20,875 nucleotides of DNA from Filomicrobium sp. (lineage in GTDB: Bacteria > Pseudomonadota > Alphaproteobacteria > Rhizobiales > Hyphomicrobiaceae): the NCBI GenBank assembly GCA_021775655.1, contig JAJFHK010000338.1, positions 1 through 20,875 of the forward strand. The letters are read 5' to 3'. A program made the position numbers and the translations under genes. The notes under the pieces were generated by a model, which saw nothing but the letters and a program-made list of their open reading frames with translations, made no database searches and was not told the origin of the DNA. Within the stretch, counting starts at the first letter, position 1. Every line of letters starts with the position of its first letter. Below are positions 15,011 through 20,875 of the stretch, one piece after another.

Positions 15011-15586
15011 ATGACGAGCGGCACCCGCAAATTGATCAGCGAAGTTTTAGGCTGGGCAGCAATCGCCGTTGTGCTGGCCTCGGCAATGGCCAACTTCGAT
15101 TCCCTAAAGGGACACACGGCGACAGCGCTTGGTATCGAGCTGCCCCAATCGGGCACGCTCTCGCGAAGTGCGAAAAGCCCTTCCCAATCCGACAAGAACC
15201 GCACACCACGAGCCGTTGGTTATGTCGAGTTATCCGCCGACGATAGCGGACACTATCGCACCGACCTTGAAATTAACGGGCGTAGTGTTGACGCTATGGT
15301 CGACACCGGCGCGACGCTTGTTGCAATGAGCCATGAAGACGCGCGACGCGCAGGAATTCGTCTTGCCGCCAAGGATTACACCCATCGGGTGCGCACGGCG
15401 AATGGTATTGCCAAGGTTGCGCCTGTAACACTGTCCCGGGTCCGTATTGGCGACATTACGGTCCGCAACGTTCAAGGCGTCGTCACCGAGCGCGGCGCAA
15501 TGGATGGCACGCTTCTAGGCATGTCGTTCCTCAGCCGCCTTTCCCGCTTTGAAATCCGCAGCGGCCGTCTGATCCTGCAAGAATAA
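15011..15586 (+). CDS. Second TIGR02281-type clan AA aspartic protease
   Basis: 191 aa. One hydrophobic segment (about 12-28), a Ser/Lys-rich linker, then a retropepsin-like domain (about 68-191) with DTGAT (98-102) and the shared ending LLGMSFLSRL. It resembles the preceding gene across the whole catalytic domain but has one membrane segment instead of three. The start is uncertain: ATG 15011 has a poor ribosome binding site, while a TTG at 14969, only 7 bases after the previous stop, has GGAG 11 bases upstream and would add 14 hydrophilic residues. The closeness implies one transcript. It is most likely a tandem duplicate that has diverged in topology. Confidence 0.8.
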   Translation: MTSGTRKLISEVLGWAAIAVVLASAMANFDSLKGHTATALGIELPQSGTLSRSAKSPSQSDKNRTPRAVGYVELSADDSGHYRTDLEINGRSVDAMVDTGATLVAMSHEDARRAGIRLAAKDYTHRVRTANGIAKVAPVTLSRVRIGDITVRNVQGVVTERGAMDGTLLGMSFLSRLSRFEIRSGRLILQE

Positions 15587-15622
15587 CGCCGAGCAAACCA
15601 CAGCACCGACCACGATAAAACA

Positions 15623-15645
15623 GCCGTGATCACACGTATCACGGC
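15623..15645. terminator. Hairpin after the protease pair
   Basis: Perfect 8-base arms gccgtgat / atcacggc flank a 7-base loop, 36 bases after the second protease stop. The following bases (gcaattcttg) have only a weak T content, so termination may be partial and could allow read-through into the reductase gene. Confidence 0.5.
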
Positions 15646-15713
15646 GCAATTCTTGTACACGCCGCACAACAAGGCTAATCGATGAGGCATTCGATAACAC
15701 TGGATGCCCACTC

Positions 15714-16436
15714 TTGAGTTACGACACCGCCAGCTCCCTTGCCTTGATCCGTGACGCCGATCCCGGCCGCCCGTTCGTGGTCGCTCAACTAGGTCAATCC
15801 CTTGACGGTCGCATAGCAACGACCTCGGGAGAGAGCCGCTGGATCAATCGTGACGCGGCTCTGGATCACCTGCACGAACTGCGCGCTGCGGTCGATGCTG
15901 TCGTCGTAGGCGTTGGTACAGTCGTTGCCGATGATCCGCAGCTTACAGTGCGACGCATCGCACTTCCAACTGCACAATCACAGCCCGCCCGTATCGTAAT
16001 CGACCCTTCAGGGCGCTTGCCCGGAACCGCGAAAATCTTCGCCCGCGATGGCGCCCCCGTGCTGGCCATCAATGCAACTGATTGCGAAGTTGCTCCGCCC
16101 TGCCCAGCAGTAAAAATCAAACGCAACACATCTGGCCTTTGCCCGGCCGAAATCGTAGCCGCCCTGTTTCAACGCGGTTATAAAAGGTTGCTGATTGAGG
16201 GTGGTGCCCACACTGTATCGCGCTTCATCGATGCCGGTATCGTCGACCGGCTACACGTTTTGGTCGCCCCTATGATCATCGGCTCGGGACAAGCAGGGCT
16301 CGAACTGACGCCAATTGCTCGACTGAACCAGGCACTCCGGCCACCAACAAAAGTCTGTGTCCTGGACGATGGTGATGTGCTTTTCGATTGTGATCTAGCC
16401 GGTGCCCGTGCAAATCTCGAAAAAATTACCGAGTGA
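15714..16436 (+). CDS. Stand-alone RibD C-terminal-type reductase (dihydrofolate-reductase fold)
   Basis: 240 aa. It corresponds to the reductase half of RibD, which reduces the ribose of the pyrimidine intermediate in riboflavin synthesis with NADPH. SLDGRIA (29-35) opens the domain, VVVGVGTVVADDPQLTVR follows near 63-80, and LLIEGGAHTVSRFID lies near 159-173, the NADPH and substrate-binding patterns of RibD_C. The zinc deaminase half of bifunctional RibD is absent. The start is a TTG. No in-frame ATG lies between it and an upstream stop at 15627-15629, and no clear ribosome binding site is seen, so weak translation is likely. It may serve riboflavin synthesis, but its position beside a pterin-synthase-like cluster suggests another GTP-derived pathway. 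Confidence 0.8.
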   Translation: MSYDTASSLALIRDADPGRPFVVAQLGQSLDGRIATTSGESRWINRDAALDHLHELRAAVDAVVVGVGTVVADDPQLTVRRIALPTAQSQPARIVIDPSGRLPGTAKIFARDGAPVLAINATDCEVAPPCPAVKIKRNTSGLCPAEIVAALFQRGYKRLLIEGGAHTVSRFIDAGIVDRLHVLVAPMIIGSGQAGLELTPIARLNQALRPPTKVCVLDDGDVLFDCDLAGARANLEKITE

Positions 16437-16462
16437 AATTCAGAGCGAACGAGGAGTTGACG

Positions 16463-17059
16463 ATGCCGAGGAGCAACATCCCCACCGTTGAAACGACATC
16501 GGGCGCAATCGAAGTCTACACGCCAACCGCCCGCGCCTACCATTGGATCGTAGTGGCACTCATCGCCATCCAAGCCCCCGTCGGACTCTACATGGTTTAT
16601 CGCGGTGGCACGCTGAACATTTGGGACGCAACGACCAACAACCTTTATTCCGCCCACAAGCTTGTTGGCGTCACCATTCTCCTATTCGTTCTGCTGCGCC
16701 TCGGGTATCGCCTGACAGCAGGCGCACCACATCCCGAACCCACTATTGAGCCCTGGCAAAAAACAGTCTCGGAGATCACACATTGGGCGATCTACGTTTT
16801 GCTCCTGGTCGTGCCAATCCTCGGTTATATCGGTGTCTCGATGTATCCCGCACTCAACATCTTTGGAGCATTCAATCTACCTGCGCTCACCGCGCCTGAT
16901 AAAAAGTTGGCGGAGGCGATTTTCGGGTGGCATGCCTACGCCGCCTTTGCGCTTATTGGCCTTGTCACACTCCACATCGGCGCGGCGCTCTTCCACCACA
17001 TCATCCGCAAGGATAACGTTCTCGGCCGCATGCTCCCAGCCGCGCTTCGTAAGGACTAG
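16463..17059 (+). CDS. Cytochrome b561 family protein
   Basis: 198 aa, four membrane segments (about 27-46, 66-83, 106-125, 148-168). Candidate haem ligands are His27 in AYHWIV, His65 in SAHKLVG, His147 in GWHAYAA and His161 in LHIGAAL, matching the two-haem pattern of bacterial cytochrome b561, which passes electrons between the quinone pool and periplasmic acceptors. GAGGAG (16451-16456) lies 6 bases before the ATG at 16463, which decides against a GTG at 16433 that overlaps the reductase stop. The gene is probably read with the reductase and ends 20 bases before the convergent methyltransferase gene. Confidence 0.85.
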   Translation: MPRSNIPTVETTSGAIEVYTPTARAYHWIVVALIAIQAPVGLYMVYRGGTLNIWDATTNNLYSAHKLVGVTILLFVLLRLGYRLTAGAPHPEPTIEPWQKTVSEITHWAIYVLLLVVPILGYIGVSMYPALNIFGAFNLPALTAPDKKLAEAIFGWHAYAAFALIGLVTLHIGAALFHHIIRKDNVLGRMLPAALRKD

Positions 17060-17079
17060 AACCGAATTGGAACACGCCG

Positions 17080-17913
17080 TTACAAAGGCATTGCCAATGT
17101 ATCGGTATGGCCGATTAGGATGCCGCTCAGTTTCCGCAACGCCCAGGATTTGAGCGCTCCCTCTTCGACCTCGCCGACTTCAGCGACCGCGGCTGCGTGA
17201 CCAGCCTGCAATTCATCGATCAGCGCCTGATCGTGCTGACCAAGCTGCCAGGAGCTGTCACCGTCCTGCACGCTGTAGCCAGCCATCTGGAATTGATCTG
17301 ACAAGTGCATTGGCGCAATCGGCCCAGCGGCAACTCCAAATCCCTTGTCGGTCAATTGATGGCGGTGAAACGTCGAAGTGATCGCGCCGTCAAGCGGGTG
17401 ATGCGGTTGCCAGCGCATAATGCCATTGTAGGTCAAGACCGTATAGAACACGGCACGGCGCGCTGCCACCACCTGTGCAACCTTCCGAATAAAGGCTTCC
17501 GAAGCGAGGTCAAAAAAGGCGGCGGCAGTCACAAGATCACTGGCCGAACCCAGCGCCTCATCAAGATTTGCCGAGAGATCCGCCTGCCGGAACGACACTG
17601 TTATCTTCCGACGCCCCCTTTGGAGAATTAGACCGCCGCCATCCTCTCGCGCACTATCGGCCCAGGCGGAGAGTTCTGTGCGGGCGGCTTCCAGTAGACC
17701 CTCATCGTAGTCCACCAGCCTCCAAGCCTGCACCTCAGGCAGCAAATCCGCCGTGCCGCGAAGATTTGATCCCGTTCCGCAGCCTATGTCCGTAACCGTC
17801 ACCTCGTCGCGCAAGGCAAACCGTGCCGATAGCGCATCAGCCAACTGCGGATTGCGCGAACGGTGATCGGCAGCCTCACGCAGCTTGAGCCAAGCGATTG
17901 AAAAACCCGTCAT
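17080..17913 (-). CDS. Class I SAM-dependent methyltransferase
   Basis: 277 aa. The SAM-binding Rossmann fold is clear: motif I TDIGCGTGSN (41-50), acidic VDYD (67-70) after strand 2, and motif IV SDLVTAAAFFDL (125-136). The C-terminal half (about 165-277) carries HHPLDG and PMHLSDQF, and no known substrate class is evident. The ATG at 17913 fits the opening FSIAWLKLREAAD. An in-frame ATG at 17961 would add 16 hydrophobic residues and has no ribosome binding site. It is the last gene of the - strand cluster, 95 bases after the glycosyltransferase gene. The setting suggests it methylates the product or an intermediate of that pathway. Confidence 0.8.
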   Translation of the reverse strand: MTGFSIAWLKLREAADHRSRNPQLADALSARFALRDEVTVTDIGCGTGSNLRGTADLLPEVQAWRLVDYDEGLLEAARTELSAWADSAREDGGGLILQRGRRKITVSFRQADLSANLDEALGSASDLVTAAAFFDLASEAFIRKVAQVVAARRAVFYTVLTYNGIMRWQPHHPLDGAITSTFHRHQLTDKGFGVAAGPIAPMHLSDQFQMAGYSVQDGDSSWQLGQHDQALIDELQAGHAAAVAEVGEVEEGALKSWALRKLSGILIGHTDTLAMPL

Positions 17914-18008
17914 AGAAAAAATCCCGTGAGAAAGCGTCAGCGCAACTACGCTAGCCGGCATTACATTTTCGTGAAATCCACAAGGAACGAGGCGCGGGAT
18001 TGTGCCTA

Positions 18009-19055
18009 CTACGCCTTCAGACCCATTATGGCAGCGGCCACTCGACGCGCAGTCTCATTCCAGGTTGGCAACTTGCGTCCCGCTTCCCATGATGCGTCCG
18101 ACAACTTAGTTCGTAGCTTGCGTTCATTAAGAGTGCTCTCAAGCGCCCGCGTCAACGATTCCACATCGCCTGGAGGAACTTTGATCGCTGCACCCTCAGG
18201 AACCGTTTCAACGGCCGCTCCCCCCGTCGTGCAGACAATCGGCAGCCCGCGCGCCATCGCCTCACCCAGCACCATACCGTAGCCTTCGAACAGCGATGGC
18301 ATAACAAAGATGTCAGCGCTTTCGTAGAAGCGGTCGAGCGTCGCCGGCACAACGACGCCGGTAAGCGTCACTTTGTCGACAAGATCAGCCGCAGCGATTT
18401 GTGCCTTCAGTGCCGCGGTCGCCGCGGGGTCACGATCAACAGCACCTGCAATTGAGAGCCGCCAATCAAGTTCCTTCAACGGCTCGAGCGCAGCTATCAG
18501 CACATCGTAGGCCTTACGCGGAGTGACGGTGCCAACACAAAGGAGTTGCATCGGCGTTCCAGTTCCCGTTGCCCTCTGCGCAGGATCCGTGCCCGGTTCG
18601 GCCACCGTAATGGCATCACCAGCGACACCGTAATCGGATTGAAGGATACGTTTTGAGACTTCACTCACAACAACAACCTGGTCAACCAAAGCCAGGGCTT
18701 TCGTTTCGCTCGCCTTCAGCGCATCGCGTCGGTCTTCTGGCAGGCCCGATTCAAGTGCCAAGGGGTGATGCACCAGTGCGATGATCCGCTGTTCGATACC
18801 CTTGACGACTTCCTCAGGCAGCGCACCTAACGCCAGTCCGTCGAACAGGACCGTTGCATCTCCAGGCAGCTTGCTGAATTCCTTCGCGACTGTCGCGCAA
18901 TCCGCTGCAGATGGTGAGGGAAAGCTGCTAGGCAAAGGCAAGTGGGTCACAGCCACACCAAACGACGGCAACTCCGCCATCAGCCTGCGGTCGTAGCCAT
19001 AGCCGCCGGTCGGCGTCTCTATATCACCCGGAATCGCGAAATAGACTTCAGTCAC
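18009..19055 (-). CDS. GT4-family glycosyltransferase
   Basis: 348 aa, GT-B fold. The N-terminal acceptor half contains PTGGYGYDRRL (15-25) and VHHPLALE (95-102). The donor half starts with the strand-loop CVGTVTPRKAYDVL (173-186) and holds the EX7E motif SLFEGYGMVLGEAMARG (254-270; Glu257 and Glu265), typical of retaining GT4 enzymes using nucleotide sugars. It starts with GTG; the bases GTGACTGA overlap the stop of the upstream pterin-synthase-like gene by 8, so translation is coupled. AGGG lies 8 bases before. GT4 enzymes often build polysaccharides, but no other sugar-polymer genes sit in this cluster, so a small-molecule acceptor is plausible. Confidence 0.85.
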   Translation of the reverse strand: MTEVYFAIPGDIETPTGGYGYDRRLMAELPSFGVAVTHLPLPSSFPSPSAADCATVAKEFSKLPGDATVLFDGLALGALPEEVVKGIEQRIIALVHHPLALESGLPEDRRDALKASETKALALVDQVVVVSEVSKRILQSDYGVAGDAITVAEPGTDPAQRATGTGTPMQLLCVGTVTPRKAYDVLIAALEPLKELDWRLSIAGAVDRDPAATAALKAQIAAADLVDKVTLTGVVVPATLDRFYESADIFVMPSLFEGYGMVLGEAMARGLPIVCTTGGAAVETVPEGAAIKVPPGDVESLTRALESTLNERKLRTKLSDASWEAGRKLPTWNETARRVAAAIMGLKA

Positions 19056-19452
19056 CTACAGGACCCTCATAGCTGGCGCGCGCCAGATCCGTTTCATGCA
19101 GCGTTACTCGGATCTTCGCAATTCCTCGGCCATCTTCGCCCAGTTTACCTGACCCAGCAGCTTTCGCCATCTCATCAAAGATATATTTGGCGAGGAACTC
19201 CGTCGTCGTCAAAAGCCCCTCGAATTGCGGCAGTTCATCGAGGTTTTTGTAACCCAGCGGTTCCAGCGTTTCCCTGAGAACGCTTAAAGCCGCACCGATG
19301 TCGACTACGACATTCTGCTTTGTCAACTTCGGGCGAAAGAAGCCGACATCAACGACGAACGTCGCCCCATGCATCTGTTGAGCCGGGCCGAAAAACGGGT
19401 CGGGCAGCGAATGGGCAATCATGATGCGGTCGCGGACTTCGACTGAATACAT
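19048..19452 (-). CDS. 6-pyruvoyltetrahydropterin synthase/QueD-like protein lacking catalytic residues
   Basis: 134 aa, the size of bacterial QueD. The fold pattern is retained: IMIAHSLP (10-17), HGATFVVDV (28-36), VVVDIGAAL (48-56), LDELPQFEGL (71-80), EFLAKYIF (85-92) and the substrate-anchoring LHET with Glu110. Set against E. coli QueD, the nucleophilic Cys becomes Ala24, the third zinc His becomes Ala30, and the catalytic Asp-His pair becomes Gly67-Tyr68. His14 and His28 remain. Canonical QueD or PTPS chemistry is therefore unlikely, though pterin binding is plausible. The ATG at 19452 is decided by AGGAG (19461-19465) 8 bases upstream; an earlier in-frame start at 19491 is not supported. 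It lies 35 bases after the dehydrogenase gene and overlaps the glycosyltransferase gene. Confidence 0.8.
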   Translation of the reverse strand: MYSVEVRDRIMIAHSLPDPFFGPAQQMHGATFVVDVGFFRPKLTKQNVVVDIGAALSVLRETLEPLGYKNLDELPQFEGLLTTTEFLAKYIFDEMAKAAGSGKLGEDGRGIAKIRVTLHETDLARASYEGPVGD

Positions 19453-19487
19453 GTGGCTTACTCCTGTAAGGCGATGGCGCGTTGAGA

Positions 19488-20501
19488 TCACATGTAGCGG
19501 ATGACGGGCGCAAGGGCAGCCGATTCGGGACCAAGAATGCCTGGAAGAAGTACCGGTGCATCCTCGAACGCAATCTCTTCGTTAACGAGCAGATCAAATT
19601 CTGGGCAGTCTAGTAACTTCATTGCGGCAGTAATCCTGCGGGCATAGTCCCATCGTGGCCGTTTCGCCGCTGCCACCTGACCGACCTGCGATGAAATGAG
19701 TTGCAGCCGCCTGGAATGAAAGCGCCCGCCCAGCGGGGCCGCCACCGGGTTGGCACCAAACCACGACATCTCGACGACTCGGCCTTCCATTCCCGCCAAC
19801 CCAAGAGCCGTTTCCAGTCCCTTTCCGCTAGCACTTGCATGGAAGACGACATCGCGATCGTCTGGCAAATCGTCTCCGGGAAGCGCAAAGCTCGCCCCGA
19901 ACGCCTCCACGATTTCGGCCCGTGCCGGATTCGAATCGATCACGATAACGTCAGCGCCGGGCAACCGCGCAGCCAAGTGGGCAACCAACAAACCGACAAC
20001 ACCCGCTCCGACGACAGCAATACTGTCGCAGGGGCCGCTTGCCGCATCCCAATGGGCGTTGAGTGCTGTTTCCATATTTGCAGCCAGAGTAGCCCGCCTG
20101 AGAGGCACATTGCATGGGACTTCTACAAGTGCTTCTGGCGAAGCCAAGAATAAGTCCTGATGCGGATGTAGGCAGAAAAATGGGCGTCCAATCAGCTCCT
20201 TAGGCCCCTTCTCGACTAGGCCTGTCGCGCTATAGCCGTATTTAACTGGAAATGGAAATACGCCGTCCTGCATCGGGGCACGCATCGATTGAAACTCGCT
20301 CTCGGGGACATTCCCAGTGAAGACGAGCCGCTCGGTCCCCCTGCTGATGCCGCTGTAATGAGTCCGCACCAATGCGATGTCACGAGTTGGAACTTCGAGC
20401 CGTTCTGAGCGTAACGCAACTTTCAGGGGTTCGTCGTACCACAAAGCCCGTACGTCGACGTGATCCACTCCACCAGCTTGTGCCGTTGTTATTTTGGTCA
20501 T
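19488..20501 (-). CDS. MDR-superfamily dehydrogenase lacking the usual zinc ligands
   Basis: 337 aa. Medium-chain dehydrogenase/reductase with a catalytic half (1-150) and a nucleotide-binding half with VGAGVVG (164-170) and an acidic residue at the end of strand 2 (VIDS), which points to NAD(H). In zinc alcohol dehydrogenases the first catalytic ligand is Cys in a CxxD-like motif and the second is His in GHE. Here these regions read SGISRGTE (50-57) and KYGYS (87-91), and the four-cysteine structural zinc lobe is absent. It therefore resembles the zinc-poor BchC-like branch. The ATG at 20501 follows GGAAGGTGG; a GTG at 20510 is possible. First gene of the - strand cluster, 59 bases from the divergent mdoH. 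Confidence 0.8.
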   Translation of the reverse strand: MTKITTAQAGGVDHVDVRALWYDEPLKVALRSERLEVPTRDIALVRTHYSGISRGTERLVFTGNVPESEFQSMRAPMQDGVFPFPVKYGYSATGLVEKGPKELIGRPFFCLHPHQDLFLASPEALVEVPCNVPLRRATLAANMETALNAHWDAASGPCDSIAVVGAGVVGLLVAHLAARLPGADVIVIDSNPARAEIVEAFGASFALPGDDLPDDRDVVFHASASGKGLETALGLAGMEGRVVEMSWFGANPVAAPLGGRFHSRRLQLISSQVGQVAAAKRPRWDYARRITAAMKLLDCPEFDLLVNEEIAFEDAPVLLPGILGPESAALAPVIRYM

Positions 20502-20560
20502 GAAGGCCACCTTCCGAAGGAGCTCGAAATGAGCCCACGGCGGAATTGAGAGATGAGACT
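20502..20560. promoter_or_regulatory. Divergent promoter region, dehydrogenase cluster and mdoH
   Basis: The 59 bases between the two divergent starts must hold the upstream control of the - strand cluster and of mdoH, unless promoters lie inside the genes. I see no confident -35/-10 pair on either strand. A small palindromic stretch (cttccgaag) overlaps the ribosome binding site of the dehydrogenase gene. Confidence 0.4.
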
Positions 20561-20875
20561 ATGAGCCATACAGTCGAAACTGCTTCCAAGTTATCGGTTG
20601 CCCCGCGGCGTCCAAGGCTTAGCCTGCCAACCCGCCTTCAGTCCATCTCGGAACTGCGCCGGCGGCGCATCATCTTTCTGACACTGAACATCATCAGCTA
20701 CGCCGCTCTTCTTGCAGCTGCGGCTTCGGTAATGAACGCTGGCGGCTGGACAACCGTCGACATAATCATGTTCGGCTGCTTTGCCGTTGGCACGCCTTGG
20801 GCGATTCTCGGCTTTTGGAACGCAGTCATCGGCCTCTGGCTGTTACATTTTCATGGCAATGCCGCAAAGGCTGTA
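20561..20875 (+). CDS. mdoH: Glucans biosynthesis glucosyltransferase H, N-terminal part (cut by window end)
   Basis: Only the first 105 residues are present; the frame is open at the right edge. A basic stretch with RRRRIIFLTLN (34-44) leads into two hydrophobic segments (about 37-60 and 68-95). The segment GTPWAILGFWNAVIGLWLLH matches the N-terminal membrane part of MdoH/OpgH, the inner-membrane enzyme that makes and exports the beta-glucan backbone of osmoregulated periplasmic glucans. The GT2 catalytic domain would lie beyond the window. The ATG is preceded by GAGAGATGAG. The short leader before the first membrane segment fits the shorter alphaproteobacterial forms. It was identified by pattern, without the catalytic part. 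Confidence 0.75.
   Translation, partial: MSHTVETASKLSVAPRRPRLSLPTRLQSISELRRRRIIFLTLNIISYAALLAAAASVMNAGGWTTVDIIMFGCFAVGTPWAILGFWNAVIGLWLLHFHGNAAKAV

Noticed and set aside
19048..19452. Naming the gene queD and invoking queuosine synthesis
   Set aside because: The catalytic Cys, Asp-His pair and one zinc His are absent, and no queC, queE or queF gene is near.

Overview
The window reads as chromosomal DNA of an alphaproteobacterium, most likely of the Hyphomicrobiales (Rhizobiales) type. The grounds are indirect: moderately GC-rich codon use, a histidine kinase with a PleC/DivJ/PdhS-like dimerization region, two TIGR02281-type clan AA aspartic proteases, a MdoH-type glucan glucosyltransferase, and a MAPEG/PaaI/GST metabolic background. 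No transposase, integrase, phage gene, CRISPR array, rRNA or tRNA was recognised, and the region looks stable rather than recently acquired.

Layout. (1) 61-3512, + strand: a hairpin, then a three-gene exporter operon in the DevC-DevA-DevB order (FtsX-like permease, ATPase, HlyD-type adaptor), closed by a strong hairpin at 3481-3512. (2) 3513-5390, + strand: a long leader, a small divergent cold-shock-like protein, a translationally coupled protein of unknown function, then a 2-oxoglutarate/Fe(II) oxygenase. (3) 5454-6716, - strand: threonine ammonia-lyase with an ACT domain, divergent from (4) 6971-8758, + strand: a compact set of beta-hydroxyacid dehydrogenase, PaaI-type thioesterase and MAPEG protein. 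(5) 8746-12297, - strand: an Lrp/AsnC regulator with a repeat-built tail, a uracil-DNA glycosylase-family protein with an RNase Z-like metallohydrolase directly upstream, a glutathione S-transferase and a membrane-anchored thermonuclease. (6) 12473-17059, + strand: a membrane histidine kinase, two adjacent related aspartic proteases, a stand-alone RibD C-terminal-type reductase and a cytochrome b561. (7) 17080-20501, - strand: a tight cluster of an MDR dehydrogenase, a 6-pyruvoyltetrahydropterin-synthase-like protein, a GT4 glycosyltransferase and a methyltransferase. (8) 20561 to the right edge, + strand: the start of mdoH/opgH.

The most interesting part is the cluster at 17080-20501. The pterin-synthase-like protein keeps the fold and the pterin-anchoring Glu, but it has lost the nucleophilic Cys, the catalytic Asp-His pair and one zinc-binding His. 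The dehydrogenase next to it has lost the usual MDR zinc ligands. Together with a glycosyltransferase, a methyltransferase and, nearby on the other strand, a RibD-C reductase, this suggests a pathway to a pterin- or pyrimidine-derived, glycosylated and methylated small molecule. That is inference; it is neither queuosine nor tetrahydrobiopterin synthesis as usually defined. A second point of interest is the divergent cold-shock-like gene, which shares a TAATG junction with an unknown gene behind a roughly 275-base leader.
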